A DNA stretch of 64,000 bases from VYFG01 sp965203365 (lineage in GTDB: Bacteria; Pseudomonadota; Gammaproteobacteria; Arenicellales; Poriferihabitantaceae). The DNA is taken from the NCBI GenBank assembly GCA_965203365.1, contig OZ241878.1, positions 1,984,001-2,048,000 on the forward strand. Direction: 5' to 3'. Both the position numbers and the translations under genes were made by a program. A model generated the notes under the pieces. It was given only the letters and a program-made list of their open reading frames with translations. It did not search any database and had not been told where the DNA came from. Below, in pieces: positions 46,543 to 56,529 of this stretch (position 1 is its first letter; every line of letters begins with the position of its first letter).

Positions 46543-46744
46543 GGGCCCCGCTCGGCCGAAGTCAGCCTGACACGGTCCGAGCGGGCCCTGGCGTCGTGAA
46601 ATCGCCTCGGTCAGACTCCTTGGCGTCGAGATGGATGTCATTGATGGCCGACATCAGCCTCTTTCAGCCCCTGGGAGGGCTGAATGGTCCGGTCGCCGCC
46701 CCGCTCCCTTCCTTCGGGGGATGCCCTCATGCCGGGAGCGGGGC
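46543..46744. repeat. Three hairpins in the IS30 3' non-coding region
   Basis: Stem 1 pairs GGGCCCCGCTCGG (46543-46555) with CCGAGCGGGCCC (about 46580-46591). Stem 2 is a perfect 8-bp hairpin (TTCAGCCC/GGGCTGAA, 46663-46684). Stem 3 pairs GCCCCGCTCCC (46698-46708) with GGGAGCGGGGC (46734-46744), just inside the right terminal repeat. Half of stem 3 recurs at 61741-61752 beside another solo end. Confidence 0.6.
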
Positions 46745-46765
46745 GAGTGTTGCACTTCAGACTGG

Positions 46766-47218
46766 AAGTGGGGTTTCAAGGTGTTGGCCGGACACGCCGG
46801 TCAATAACGGGCTGGAAGTGCCGGTTGCATCGGGACCCGTAATAGGTTTCAGTGAATGCTCGCGGCGTGTCCCGATAGTCCGGCAGTAGGGTCGAAAGGA
46901 TCGATATGACCAGCCGCCCGTACCATGGTATCAACCATGACTGCTGCTTGCCATCGACCCAGAGAGCCCGGATGCTGATCTTGATCGCCGAAACAACCCG
47001 ATCATTGTGTCGACCAGGAAATCGCCTTGAAAATCAGATAATATCCACTACATCGACCGAAAGGCCGCATCGTGACTTGCGGTCAAACGGTGGCTCAATC
47101 GACAATCGGTATCGGGCTTGACGGCGTCGAACCGACAGCCTGGTAGCGGTGACTCCGGGGGTCGATGATCATCCGGTCAAGGCAACCATCTACCATTCGT
47201 CCAGTCAATCGACCAGAT
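46766..47218. other. Spacer upstream of panB
   Basis: About 450 bp between the IS30 right end and panB. No gene with recognisable motifs was seen. It presumably contains the panB promoter, but no confident -35/-10 pair was found. Confidence 0.4.
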
Positions 47219-48034
47219 ATGTCCACTCAGGCTGTTGCTTCCAAGGTCACGCTGCGTACTCTGACCCAATATAAGCAGGCCGGCGAAAAGTTCGCCTGTC
47301 TCACAGCCTATGATTACTGCAGTGCATGGGCGGCCAATGAGGCGGGTGTGGACATTCTGCTGGTGGGCGATTCCCTCGGCATGGTGATCCAGGGTCACGA
47401 CAGCAGTCTCCCGGTGACCATTGAGGATACCGCATATCATGTGCGCTGTGTTCGCCGAGGCAACCGCCGGGCCATGATCATGGCCGATTTGCCCTTCATG
47501 AGCTATTACACCGAATCCGCCAGTCTGGAGAATGCGGCGGTGTTGATGCGTGAGGGGGCTCAGATCGTCAAGTTGGAAGGGGGGGCCTGGCTGGCCGAAA
47601 CGACCCGGCTGTTGGCGGAAAGAGGGATTCCGGTCTGTGCACATATGGGCCTAACCCCCCAGTCGATCAATCATCTGGGGGGCTATCGGGTACAGGGCCG
47701 TGATCCGGAAAAATCCCAGGCCATCCTGGATGAGGCCCTCATTCTGCAGCAGGCGGGAGCCAGTATTCTGTTGATCGAATGTGTGACAGTGCCACTGGGT
47801 CAGGCACTCACCAAAATGCTGGAGATTCCCGTCATCGGTATCGGGGCCGGGCCTCAAACCGATGGTCAGATCCTGGTGTGGCACGACCTCCTCGGGTTTT
47901 ATCCTGGCAAGACGGCCAAGTTCGTGAAGAACTACCTGGAGGGCAATCGCGGGGGCATCCAAGGGGCTATCCGGACATACGTGGAGGAGGTCAAATCCGG
48001 TCGTTTCCCGGAAGAACAGCACTGCTATTTTTGA
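47219..48034 (+). CDS. panB: 3-Methyl-2-oxobutanoate hydroxymethyltransferase
   Basis: 271 aa (E. coli PanB 264). First committed step of pantothenate synthesis, transferring a hydroxymethyl group from methylene-THF to ketoisovalerate. The TIM-barrel motifs are FACLTAYDYCSAWAANEAGVD, LLVGDSLGMVIQG (metal Asp), MADLPFMSY, VKLEGG, AHMGLTPQS and IGIGAGPQTDGQILVWHDLLG. The start at 47219 (MSTQAVASKVTL) is preferred; the frame is open 18 codons upstream but not conserved. panC is not adjacent. Confidence 0.95.
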   Translation: MSTQAVASKVTLRTLTQYKQAGEKFACLTAYDYCSAWAANEAGVDILLVGDSLGMVIQGHDSSLPVTIEDTAYHVRCVRRGNRRAMIMADLPFMSYYTESASLENAAVLMREGAQIVKLEGGAWLAETTRLLAERGIPVCAHMGLTPQSINHLGGYRVQGRDPEKSQAILDEALILQQAGASILLIECVTVPLGQALTKMLEIPVIGIGAGPQTDGQILVWHDLLGFYPGKTAKFVKNYLEGNRGGIQGAIRTYVEEVKSGRFPEEQHCYF

Positions 48035-48836
48035 GACCAATCCTTCCTGACGGTAGGACATCGGGACGGTGGGATCTGTTCGACCGACCGAATCCAGCGA
48101 TATCGAACCATCGCCTCTGGCGAAAAGCCTGGAAACCGCAGGATTCACCACGAGGCACTCGTCTTTCTCCGGCCCCCACTTCATGTTGAAAGGTTACTCG
48201 ATATCCGGTCAGCATTCGAACTCACCCTCCCTGATATCGCTGTTGCCCAGACGATACCCTCCTTCAGTCCGGGTCGCCTGACCATCCCTTTCACGTCACT
48301 CCAGTCTGGCCGAGACCAGTTGTCCCCCGCAGATAGGGTTCGCACGAGGGGGTGATTCCAATGGAATCAGTGTAAAGTGTGATCGAGTCGTTCCGACCCG
48401 ACCTACAGGTGGTAGCCAGCACGAGCCGTAGACGCCATCGGATCACTCCGCACGACTGACATCAGACGGCTCGTCCCAACAATTCCGGCTAACCTGAACA
48501 AGTCCATGAAACCGGGCGGTTCGAGCCGGTGGAGAACATGGTTTCGTCCACTGTTTGCCCTGGGATTGGTTCCGATGTCGGGGGGCTCATTCATCGCCCG
48601 GCATCCCCCGGTTCCCTCGATTTCGAAACGGTCCTGGACCCGTCGGCCTCTGTGCGTCCCCTCGATGACCGAATGGGCACCGTGGCAGAAGGCTGGCTCC
48701 AGGGTCTTTCGTTGCTCGACTTCGATCGATCGTTCCGCAGTGACCCACGGCATCACCCGCTGCCGGCTGGGTGTGCATGGCGTCTAGGGGTGGAACGGGC
48801 ATCGAGTGATGCCCCGGCTCGATACTGATAACCGCC
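48035..48836. other. 800-bp spacer with possible decayed coding DNA
   Basis: No recognisable family. A plus-strand stretch at about 48506-48730 starts like a signal peptide (MKPGGSSRWRTWFRPLFALGLVPMSG) and then reads more naturally in a second frame (PGSLDFETVLDPSASVRPLDDRMG), which hints at a small frameshifted secreted protein. A perfect dyad GATTCCA-A-TGGAATC lies at 48354-48368, some 130-150 bp before it. Confidence 0.3.
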
Positions 48837-48913
48837 TCATGGGTCGGCGTGGTGATGTGCCAACGCATCGCCCACTACGCTTCTTACATAGACCAGAATC
48901 TCGCTGACACTGT

Positions 48914-51646
48914 TCAGGGCATTTTGCCCGTCGGCAAACTCCGGTTCGGCCATCTCCGGGTCCGCCTCGTCTCCATCGGTACACAACCAGATGGATTTGG
49001 TGAACAGTGCTTGCGGTAGATGGCCAGAAGCGGACAATCGTTCGCAGACAGTGGCGGCGGTTCCTGCTCGTCAGCATAGGAACCTTCGCAGGCATTCGAC
49101 AGTGCGCCGACAGCGTCTTTGGCAATATCAGGGGCCTGGGCGGCGACCTCTTTTGCAAATCCTCCATCTGCCAGCAGGGTCGCCATGCGGAATTTGTGTT
49201 CCGCCGACTCCATCAGGGCCCGCGCCTGGACAAGGCGTTTTTTCTCCTGCTCCTGCTTTGGAGCCGGCCGGGTGGACTGATAAAGGACTTCGGCGGTGCT
49301 TGATGTGAACTTGAGAAACCCGGCAGCTTCGAGTTCAAGCATCTTCTCGTAGGTATCGCGGCCAATGGTCCGTACGGCCATCCCAGCCAAGGTTTGGTCG
49401 AAGGCGTCGACCTGACCGACTTCATCGGGGTCAACCACCGCCAGTAGCAATTGTTGGCCATCCTCCGAGGTCTGCCCCTCCAGCATGACCAGCCGGTCTC
49501 CGTACGTCTCTTTCAGCCGTTCCAGGAGGTCGGTTTTGGGGTCGGGGGTGCGTTCTTTGGGCACCACAGTTCCCATCACTTCCTCCAGACGCTGAAGGAA
49601 TGCCGCCCGGCCCGAGGGCAAGTCCATGGTACCGGACTCGGACTCGCCGTCCAGGACGGCTCCGGCAATGGCTTTTTTCTGTTCAATCAGAAAGAGCATG
49701 TTGTGCTCGATCGAGTTTTCGCTGACCAGATTCGCGACGGTCACGGTACGCTTTTGGTGCTTGCGCCAAGCCCGGGCGATCCGTTGTTCCAGTTTGGCCG
49801 GATTCCAAGGCTGGTCGAGGTTGACGACCGCATTGGCCACCTGAAGGTTCAATCCGGCCCCGCCACTTTCCGATGACAAAAAGACCCGGCAATTGGGGTC
49901 TTGCTTAAACCGGTTGATTTCCACCTTCCGCTGTTTTTGCGGTACCGATCCGGTGTGCAAGGCATAGTCGATACCCAGATCACTCAGCAGGGACTGCACC
50001 AGCGACAACATGCGGACCCATTCCGAAAAAATGATGACCTTGGATTCGTCATCGGTCAGCAGTTCTTCGAGGATGCGCTCAAGCTCCTCCAGCTTCGGAC
50101 AGTCCCGCACCTCCTCGTCGAGAATGAAGGGCGTATCACAGAGCATGCGCATGCAGGAAGCGAGTTGCAGTCGTTTGAATTCAGCTTCCGTCAAGGGACG
50201 CGATTTTGCTCTTGCTGCAATCTTGGCGACGAGGCTGGCATAGTCATCGTAACGGACCTGCTGCTCTTCGGTCATCGGAACGAAGTAGTTGTTGACCATG
50301 CGGGGTGACAGGTCGTCTTCCACCTCAATCTTGCGCCGCCTCAACATGTAGGGCCGAATGCGCTCACCGAGTTCGTCCAGATTCTTGTAGCCAATGGCCC
50401 GACCCTTGTCATCCAGACGGTAGTATTGACGGTTGAACCGAAACAAAGGACCCAGTATCTCGGGATTCAGGAACTGGAGAATGGAGTAGATTTCGTCGAT
50501 CCGGTTCTCGATCGGCGTGCCGGTCAGCACAAAGGCAAAGCGGCTTTGGAGTTGCTTGACCTCGTTGGCGGTCTTCGTGCGCCAGTTCTTGATGCGCTGG
50601 GCTTCGTCCAGGATGACGATGTCCGGCCGCAACAGCTCCTGAATTTTCGCCCGATCAGCCAGGATTTGCTCATGGTTGACAATCGTGAAGAATACCGGGT
50701 TTCGGTAGGCTTCAAGCCGTGCGGCACGCTCTCCGAAGACCGCGCGGTAGGGCAGTTGCGTCGCCCCTTCGATTTGTTCGGCCCATTCCGACTTGAGTGA
50801 TGCGGGGCAAACGATGAGGGCACGTTCAACGCCTTCTGTCTGGCGCAGCAATTCACAGGCCGCCAAGGCCTGACAGGTTTTTCCCAGCCCCATTTCATCA
50901 GCCAGCAGCGCACGTTCCTTGAACGCCAGATGCATCATGCCCTCCCGCTGATAGGGGAACAGGGGAAAATTCAGCACCTCGAAGGTGCGCTCACCCGCTT
51001 CCACCTGATTCAGGAAAGCTTCGCGCCGACTGGCTGGCCGATTCCTTGCCTTTTGCTGTTCCCACCACGGCTCAAGCAACCGGGAGACACGCAGTTGTTG
51101 GGGGTGCTCATTGGCAATCTGCCGCAGGCGTTCAACTGCCTGATCCGAATTGAGTTGCTGCAACTCCTGGAGTCGGTGCTCAACTTCATCGCATAGATCA
51201 GCGGGACAGGGTCCTTCGGGGCGCATCAAGGTGGGGGCTGTGTCGGTCGGACAGAACAGGTACACCTCAATGCGGGGAGACTGTCGACCCGCAGCACCCA
51301 CCTGCTCCGATCTGTCAGACTGGCCAAGCAGGTGAAGAACGCCTTCGATATGCTTGCAGGTGCCCAGTTGGGACACCTCAAAATCCCGGCAAGTACAGGA
51401 ATTCCAGCGACGGTCAAGGTGTCTGATTTCAACGACGTAATGGCTTGCACCACTGGATTGCACCCGAAATGAACCAAAGGCCGGGAAGGCCGGTTCCGTT
51501 GCCTCACATTCGGTGACTTCCGTGATGCCGCGCCATTGTCGACGTTCGATTTCCTGTTCATCGGTGGTGTGCCAGCCCAAAATGACCGGGCGCTTGGGGG
51601 CGGACTTGTCACGCCCCTTGCCGACACGCTTTGCGGGCTCAGGCAT
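48914..51646 (-). CDS. SWIM zinc-finger SNF2-family helicase
   Basis: 910 aa as read. An N-terminal SWIM finger (NSCTCRDFEVSQLGTCKHIEGVL, C-x-C...C-x-H, about 82-104) precedes a full SNF2/HepA ATPase: ADEMGLGKTCQAL (motif I), ILDEAQRIKN (II), LTGTPIENRIDE (III), then IIFSEWVRML, LSSESGGAGLNLQ and QRIARAWRKHQKRTV (VI). It is a DNA translocase likely to remodel protein-DNA complexes; a repair, transcription or defence role is open. The last 35-40 residues look out of frame. After about 49030 the neighbouring frame (QALFTKSIWLCTDGDEADPEM...) reads as natural coding to a stop at 48837, so a C-terminal frameshift is likely. The start is ATG at 51646 after a GGGGG tract. Confidence 0.88.
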   Translation of the reverse strand: MPEPAKRVGKGRDKSAPKRPVILGWHTTDEQEIERRQWRGITEVTECEATEPAFPAFGSFRVQSSGASHYVVEIRHLDRRWNSCTCRDFEVSQLGTCKHIEGVLHLLGQSDRSEQVGAAGRQSPRIEVYLFCPTDTAPTLMRPEGPCPADLCDEVEHRLQELQQLNSDQAVERLRQIANEHPQQLRVSRLLEPWWEQQKARNRPASRREAFLNQVEAGERTFEVLNFPLFPYQREGMMHLAFKERALLADEMGLGKTCQALAACELLRQTEGVERALIVCPASLKSEWAEQIEGATQLPYRAVFGERAARLEAYRNPVFFTIVNHEQILADRAKIQELLRPDIVILDEAQRIKNWRTKTANEVKQLQSRFAFVLTGTPIENRIDEIYSILQFLNPEILGPLFRFNRQYYRLDDKGRAIGYKNLDELGERIRPYMLRRRKIEVEDDLSPRMVNNYFVPMTEEQQVRYDDYASLVAKIAARAKSRPLTEAEFKRLQLASCMRMLCDTPFILDEEVRDCPKLEELERILEELLTDDESKVIIFSEWVRMLSLVQSLLSDLGIDYALHTGSVPQKQRKVEINRFKQDPNCRVFLSSESGGAGLNLQVANAVVNLDQPWNPAKLEQRIARAWRKHQKRTVTVANLVSENSIEHNMLFLIEQKKAIAGAVLDGESESGTMDLPSGRAAFLQRLEEVMGTVVPKERTPDPKTDLLERLKETYGDRLVMLEGQTSEDGQQLLLAVVDPDEVGQVDAFDQTLAGMAVRTIGRDTYEKMLELEAAGFLKFTSSTAEVLYQSTRPAPKQEQEKKRLVQARALMESAEHKFRMATLLADGGFAKEVAAQAPDIAKDAVGALSNACEGSYADEQEPPPLSANDCPLLAIYRKHCSPNPSGCVPMETRRTRRWPNRSLPTGKMP

Positions 51647-52372
51647 TCGGCCCCCTGCTCCATCGCGAATCGCCGTGCAGGGCTGCGAGGTGCAATGTGC
51701 ACAAAGTCATCTCGGACTGCGATTGGCCATCCCCCCACTGGCGGGAGTCGCGACGAACGTGATGACAGGATTGGTTGCAGTTGGGCTATGCGCTGAAATC
51801 GGGGAGACAGGGCGGATCGGTCATGCGATTGAACAGGATTAATGGTTACCGTCACAGCGAAACGGGTCCGCCAAACACCCGCATCTTTTGCGGCCAAAGT
51901 GATGCAACAGTCTCGGGGAACACGCTCTTCCAACAGGTGCGAAAGGGACGATAATGTTACCACACAGCTCGGCTTTTCGTTGGTAACCCACAGGCTGCAC
52001 CAGCAATCCCCGCCAAGGACATCCCCCCGTGGATTCGGCGTGATTTCCGGGCGCCAACGCCAGCATGGGGAATCTGTGGACAGGGTGGCTCCTTCGGCGA
52101 GTTGCCGGATCGGCGGTTGACCACCTGGACGCTATCTTGTATCGGTCTTCCTCCGCCCTCGCCACAACACGGTATCCTATTGCGGACTTCAGAGATGTAT
52201 GCCCTATCCGGCTGTCCGTCGAGGATCCCAGCCAATCATGGCAATCGGGATGATGCCCCGTTTGTTGCTGAATCGATGGGGCCCTCTCGGAATTCGTGTC
52301 TGCTTGCCAGCCTGACCCACAGCATCCCTCCAGTGCGCGGGAGAGGACCTGTCGATTTCATCTGATATTTTC
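51647..52372. other. 725-bp divergent spacer
   Basis: It lies between the divergent SNF2 and subtilase genes. No coding similarity, RNA gene or mobile-element end was recognised. It must carry both promoters, but no pair stood out. Confidence 0.4.
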
Positions 52373-54715
52373 ATGCGTTCCATCCTGATTGTCTGCAGCC
52401 TCCTATCGATTCTCACCCTGGTTGCCTGTGGTGGTGGCGGTGGCGGGGGAGGTGGGAATCCGGTTCCGGTTACACCCAGACCCACACCGACTCCTGACCC
52501 CACGCCACGACCCGTGACGTCCAATCCGGAATACCATCTGCAAACAAGACGCTTTACCATCCAACAGCCAAAAGTGCTGGAACAGGTCGGGACGCACCAT
52601 GCCTATGCCAGAGGCCTCACTGGCAGGGGGGTGAGAATCGGGATTGATGACAGCATTGTCGATTACACACAAACCGCCGAGTTCGGAAGCCGGATCAAGC
52701 TGCGTGCGGCGGACGGAGCCTCCCTGTTGTACTCTCGTCCTTTGGGAGATTTCTCCTTTGGCGAAATTGCTGACTGTCGGTTTACTGCCCGGTGTTCGAT
52801 ATGGGAAGGAAACAGCAACGAAGATGGAGAAGCCCATAACAATTGGGCGCAACAGATCGTGCGTGAGAGCGGATGGCCACTCAGAGACGACAGCGTGTTT
52901 ATAGTGGACAATCATTATCCTGAGGATGGTACGATCGCTGAATTCAACCGTTGGTGGGAACTGCCGACACCCTACGGACGACAGGGAAGCCATGGGACGA
53001 TAGTGGCGTCAGTCGCCGCCGGAACCAATCTCGGTGTGGCGCCGGGAGCCACCATCATTCCCATCGCCAACAATCTCTCAGATGACCAAACGACAGCCGC
53101 ACAAGCATCGAATGAACTGCGACTGGCAATACAGTATCTCCCGATCGCAGAACGCAGACAGTTTGATGAGTCGCTGGCGAAGATTGTGCGCGATAACTAC
53201 AGAAAGTTTGACATCATCAATCGGTCCTATGGACATCGCCTAACTTGGTTTTCCTACAATAGCGCCCTGAATAACGCACGATGGTTAAGCCGATATTTGC
53301 CCATATCCCAGAATGCCGACTGGCAGTCTGATCGGCCAGATGCCGAAAAAACCATCATTGTCTGGGCGGCGGGAAACGATAGCGATCCCCAACCGGGTCT
53401 TGGAGCCTACCAACCTTATCTCTTCCCGGCACTGCGCGGGCATAACCTGGCGGTGGTAGCGACGGATCCGGAAACCGGCATCATAGGCGACTATTCCAAC
53501 CGATGCGGCCGTCTTCCATCCAACTGGAATTCAACGAGACACGGACCACACTACTGCCTTGCTGCGCCGGGTACTGTACGGGGACTTGTCCCCAATCGCT
53601 CCAGGCCAGGACGAGGTAATGTCAGAAATGGATTATATGGCACCAGCTATGCGACCCCTGTGGTGTCTGGAGCACTGGCCTTGCTGATGGAGCATTTCCG
53701 GGGCACCCGCGGAAACACTCAAATTGTGAGACGGATGCTGGATACGGCTGATCGCACCGGCCCCTATTCTGATATGACGGTGTATGGGGCCGGCTTCCTT
53801 GATCTGGAAGCTGCCCTATCACCGGTCGGTATCCTGAGCGCCGGACAGACGGCACAAGCGCTGAGCGAAACCACTCTTCAACTACCGGCCGCCTTTGGCT
53901 CAATCACGAAGCGCATCAACCACATCGAACTGGCGGCATTCGACGAACAGGATTTTCCTTTCTGGGTACCCCTGACCACCCTGATCTCCACACGGGAAGG
54001 GAACCGTTCTCCGATTCCGGTACTGAAAGAAAATGGGACAAGACGGGTTCCAACCACTGACCCAACGGTTTTCGGATTGCCCTGGATACCTGCTGGCGAT
54101 GCGGGGCACTTTTGGTTGGATGGTGGGCACGGGTGGATCACCGGCTTGGGTCCCACTTCGGCAAGCCTTGCCCGGCCACCACAAAATGGTAGATGGGGAT
54201 ACGGGATGAATTTCGAAAACGCCAGTTACCTGGGATCTGAAGTGGACGGCGCATTTGGTTCTGACCTTCGCTCCAGCATGGTCTGGGCTTCCAGCACTTT
54301 GGGACACGACTTCGCCAGTGGATTGAGGTTGGATGCCATGGGCACGCTGGCTCTCAGTTTGCCCCGATATGAAAAAGATGCCATCTTCCGGGCATCCCCT
54401 TCCATCCTGTCGACCATGTCCCTACGAGTTGGTACCCCCCAAACAGGGGTGGTGATCGAACAGCCGCTACACGCCGAATCCGGCACCGGTCTATTCCGAA
54501 TCCAGAATGGACGACTCGAGAATGGGCAACGACTGTACGATGAATATCATGTTCCCCTCCGGCCGGAGAATCGTGAAGCCAGGATGACGCTTCGTCATGA
54601 CCGTGAAGCATTGGGTGGCGAGGTGGCATTTCAAGTGAGCCGTGCCATCAATAGTGGTCATGTTTCCGGGCAAAGCCATTCCAGCATTGGCATGACATAC
54701 CGGCTAATCTGGTAA
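52373..54715 (+). CDS. Lipoprotein subtilisin-like protease, probable autotransporter
   Basis: 780 aa. A signal peptide with lipobox LTLVAC puts a lipid on Cys19, followed by nine Gly and a Pro/Thr-rich linker (29-50). The S8 domain (about 65-470) has all catalytic parts: Asp92/93 in RIGIDDS, His207 in GSHGTIVASVAAG, Asn335 in WAAGNDS and Ser425 in GTSYATPVVSGALAL. The last 250-300 residues are strand-rich and end in IGMTYRLIW, an aromatic C-terminus as in outer-membrane barrels. The C-GGGG lipobox plus subtilase plus barrel layout is that of Neisseria NalP and Bordetella SphB1, which cleave surface adhesins. The barrel assignment is an inference; the protease is clear. A small lipoprotein gene follows after two bases. 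Confidence 0.85.
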   Translation: MRSILIVCSLLSILTLVACGGGGGGGGGNPVPVTPRPTPTPDPTPRPVTSNPEYHLQTRRFTIQQPKVLEQVGTHHAYARGLTGRGVRIGIDDSIVDYTQTAEFGSRIKLRAADGASLLYSRPLGDFSFGEIADCRFTARCSIWEGNSNEDGEAHNNWAQQIVRESGWPLRDDSVFIVDNHYPEDGTIAEFNRWWELPTPYGRQGSHGTIVASVAAGTNLGVAPGATIIPIANNLSDDQTTAAQASNELRLAIQYLPIAERRQFDESLAKIVRDNYRKFDIINRSYGHRLTWFSYNSALNNARWLSRYLPISQNADWQSDRPDAEKTIIVWAAGNDSDPQPGLGAYQPYLFPALRGHNLAVVATDPETGIIGDYSNRCGRLPSNWNSTRHGPHYCLAAPGTVRGLVPNRSRPGRGNVRNGLYGTSYATPVVSGALALLMEHFRGTRGNTQIVRRMLDTADRTGPYSDMTVYGAGFLDLEAALSPVGILSAGQTAQALSETTLQLPAAFGSITKRINHIELAAFDEQDFPFWVPLTTLISTREGNRSPIPVLKENGTRRVPTTDPTVFGLPWIPAGDAGHFWLDGGHGWITGLGPTSASLARPPQNGRWGYGMNFENASYLGSEVDGAFGSDLRSSMVWASSTLGHDFASGLRLDAMGTLALSLPRYEKDAIFRASPSILSTMSLRVGTPQTGVVIEQPLHAESGTGLFRIQNGRLENGQRLYDEYHVPLRPENREARMTLRHDREALGGEVAFQVSRAINSGHVSGQSHSSIGMTYRLIW

Positions 54716-54717
54716 CG

Positions 54718-55005
54718 ATGAATCCCTGCTTGGCCCTTGCACTAGCTGGCGGGTCCTTACTGAGTGCGGCCTGCACCGAATCTGGTCATCAGATTCCTGC
54801 ATCCGAACTGATTGATTCCCCGTCAGCGATCGTGTACCGGGGCGAAATTTATACTCCTGCAGGGCATTCCTCGGAGGGATGTATTCTGTATAAAGTTCAC
54901 ATTCCCGGCGGATTATCACCTACGACCTTGTTTTACCGGAGTCAGCTAGGCGAATTCAGCCTCAGTCGTCCCGACGAATGTATCATGGGTAAGAAGTCAC
55001 CATAA
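54718..55005 (+). CDS. Small lipoprotein, unknown
   Basis: 95 aa. A short signal peptide MNPCLALALAGGSLLSAAC ends in a lipobox (LSAAC, Cys19). The mature part of about 76 residues has two further Cys (CILYKV and DECIMG) that could form a disulfide. It starts two bases after the subtilase stop, so the two are co-transcribed and probably coupled; it may be a chaperone, inhibitor or cofactor of the protease. No family recognised. Confidence 0.6.
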   Translation: MNPCLALALAGGSLLSAACTESGHQIPASELIDSPSAIVYRGEIYTPAGHSSEGCILYKVHIPGGLSPTTLFYRSQLGEFSLSRPDECIMGKKSP

Positions 55006-55257
55006 GATGTAGCCGGTGCCGGTTCCAGATATCGAACCCGTTTATCCCGGAATGGCTTTCTGGCCGCGATACCGGATGACCCACTTGGCAGTTGGCCGTG
55101 ACATTCGAATAGCAAAAATCCCTCGGGACCCGACCGGTTAACCTGCTCTGACAGAATGGCTTGATGGCAAGTTGGGTTGATCCATGTCTCTTGGGCGGTA
55201 AGATATCCGGCCGGGAGGTCGGAACCCTCGACAGAATTATAGCGAGAAGGGGCCAGT

Positions 55258-56529
55258 TCAAGCCGAAGGCGGCTCCACCGGCAAGTCCCGCAGATAGTCG
55301 CCGAAAGACGGAATCGGGATCCGATAGTGGTAGGGCAACTGCTTGACCGGCGCCAAGAGCCCAGCATGCAGGGCCTGGGTCAGGAATTCATCCAGGCTTT
55401 CTTCCGCCAGAAACGGCCGGAGATCATCATAGGGCAACACGCCCCCCTTCTGCTGAGCCGCCAGCGCCATCTGCCGGTAGACCCAGGGCGGTCGAGACCC
55501 GGCCGCCAGCCGTCCGGCATAGTACGCCTCCTTGCGCTCCCGGCCCAGCGCCAGTGCCTGCTCCAGCCGCGAGGCGTTCATCGGTCCCCCATGGTCATGG
55601 ATCACCCGGACTGCCGCCACCGCCACCCGGTTGAGGTGCTGCGGCCAGCCTTGGGACAACGCCGCCAACTGGGTGACCCAGGTGTCCTGTTCCTCGGCGG
55701 TACCGGTGAACCCATAGGCATCAAAGGCCGCCCGGATCACCTCGGCGGCCTCTTCCACAGGCAAGGGGTCCAGGTTCACCACCCGTCCGTCGGCGAAGCG
55801 CGACAGACCGCACTGACGCAACACGTCCTGGGTGTCACTCAGTCCGAAAAACGCCACCACCAGCGGAACCCCCCGCGGGTCCCGATGCAGGCAATCCAGT
55901 ACATCCCGGGTCAAGCGATCAACCGGGGTATTCTGCGCCTCATCCACACACACCACCAAATGGAACCCCGACAACCCCGGTCGGACATGCTCGAACAATC
56001 CTTCGACCGACATCTCTTTTTCTCTCCGGCTCCAAGAGACCCCCCCGACCGAGACATCCCGGTCCGGGATCTCCCGCAGGAGCTGCCGGCCCCGCTCCCG
56101 CCAATCCCCCAGCACCTTGGAGACAGCACCGGAGGCCCGCTCGCGCAGACGTTCACTCTCCGCCTGGGCGGCTTGCACCATGGCCCGGACCACCCGATCA
56201 GGAAATCGCAGGGAGCCAGGGTTCAGGGACACCGCCACCCAGGGCGCTTCCGGGGTCGAATGCCGTCGCACCGCTTCCAGACACTCGGCCATCAGCGCGG
56301 ACTTGCCCGCGCCCGGTGCCCCCTGGAACACCATCGTGCCACCCCCGACTCGTCCCGCCTGAAGACTGCGGACGGCGCGGCGAAAGAGATCGAATTCCGC
56401 CTCGCGACCCCGGAAGAACGGCTCCCGACCGACTTCCGCCCGGTCCGTCTGGTCCAGCCAGACATCGAGGGGCAGAGGATCGGCTGGTGGGGGTTTGGGA
56501 AAGAGCATCAAGTTCATCATACCGGCCAT
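55258..56529 (-). CDS. AAA ATPase, paralogue 1
   Basis: 423 aa from the ATG at 56529; ATGs three and four codons later are alternatives, and the frame is open 18 codons upstream. N-terminal FPKPPPADPLPLDVWL and GREPFFRGREAEFDLF lead into an Orc1/Cdc6- or TniB-like AAA module: P-loop QGAPGAGKSAL, Walker B LVVCVDEAQNTPV, sensor region VVAFFGLSDTQDVLRQCGLSRF and LSQGWPQHLNRV. A C-terminal winged-helix-like part ends in ALHAGLLAPVKQLPYHYRIPIPSFGDYLRDLP. It is closely similar to the next gene along its whole length, so the pair is a tandem duplication. Function unknown; regulatory or initiator ATPases of defence or transposition systems share this layout. Confidence 0.82.
   Translation of the reverse strand: MAGMMNLMLFPKPPPADPLPLDVWLDQTDRAEVGREPFFRGREAEFDLFRRAVRSLQAGRVGGGTMVFQGAPGAGKSALMAECLEAVRRHSTPEAPWVAVSLNPGSLRFPDRVVRAMVQAAQAESERLRERASGAVSKVLGDWRERGRQLLREIPDRDVSVGGVSWSRREKEMSVEGLFEHVRPGLSGFHLVVCVDEAQNTPVDRLTRDVLDCLHRDPRGVPLVVAFFGLSDTQDVLRQCGLSRFADGRVVNLDPLPVEEAAEVIRAAFDAYGFTGTAEEQDTWVTQLAALSQGWPQHLNRVAVAAVRVIHDHGGPMNASRLEQALALGRERKEAYYAGRLAAGSRPPWVYRQMALAAQQKGGVLPYDDLRPFLAEESLDEFLTQALHAGLLAPVKQLPYHYRIPIPSFGDYLRDLPVEPPSA

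Larger units (their letters stand above)
45405..46765 (+). mobile_element. IS30-family element, near full length, inactive
   Basis: About 1.36 kb bounded by imperfect 20-bp terminal inverted repeats: left CCAGTTTGAAGTGCAACCCT (45405-45424) and right, read inward, CCAGTCTGAAGTGCAACACT (46765-46746). It holds one broken transposase gene, followed by about 260 bp of non-coding DNA with three strong hairpins. IS30 elements are usually 1.0-1.25 kb, so the 3' non-coding part is unusually long. Target duplications were not identified with confidence. Confidence 0.78.

Noticed and set aside
52425..52455. Poly-Gly tract of the subtilase as a phase-variable homopolymer
   Set aside because: Neisserial nalP varies by a homopolymer tract, but here the Gly codons are mixed and the longest G run is about five.
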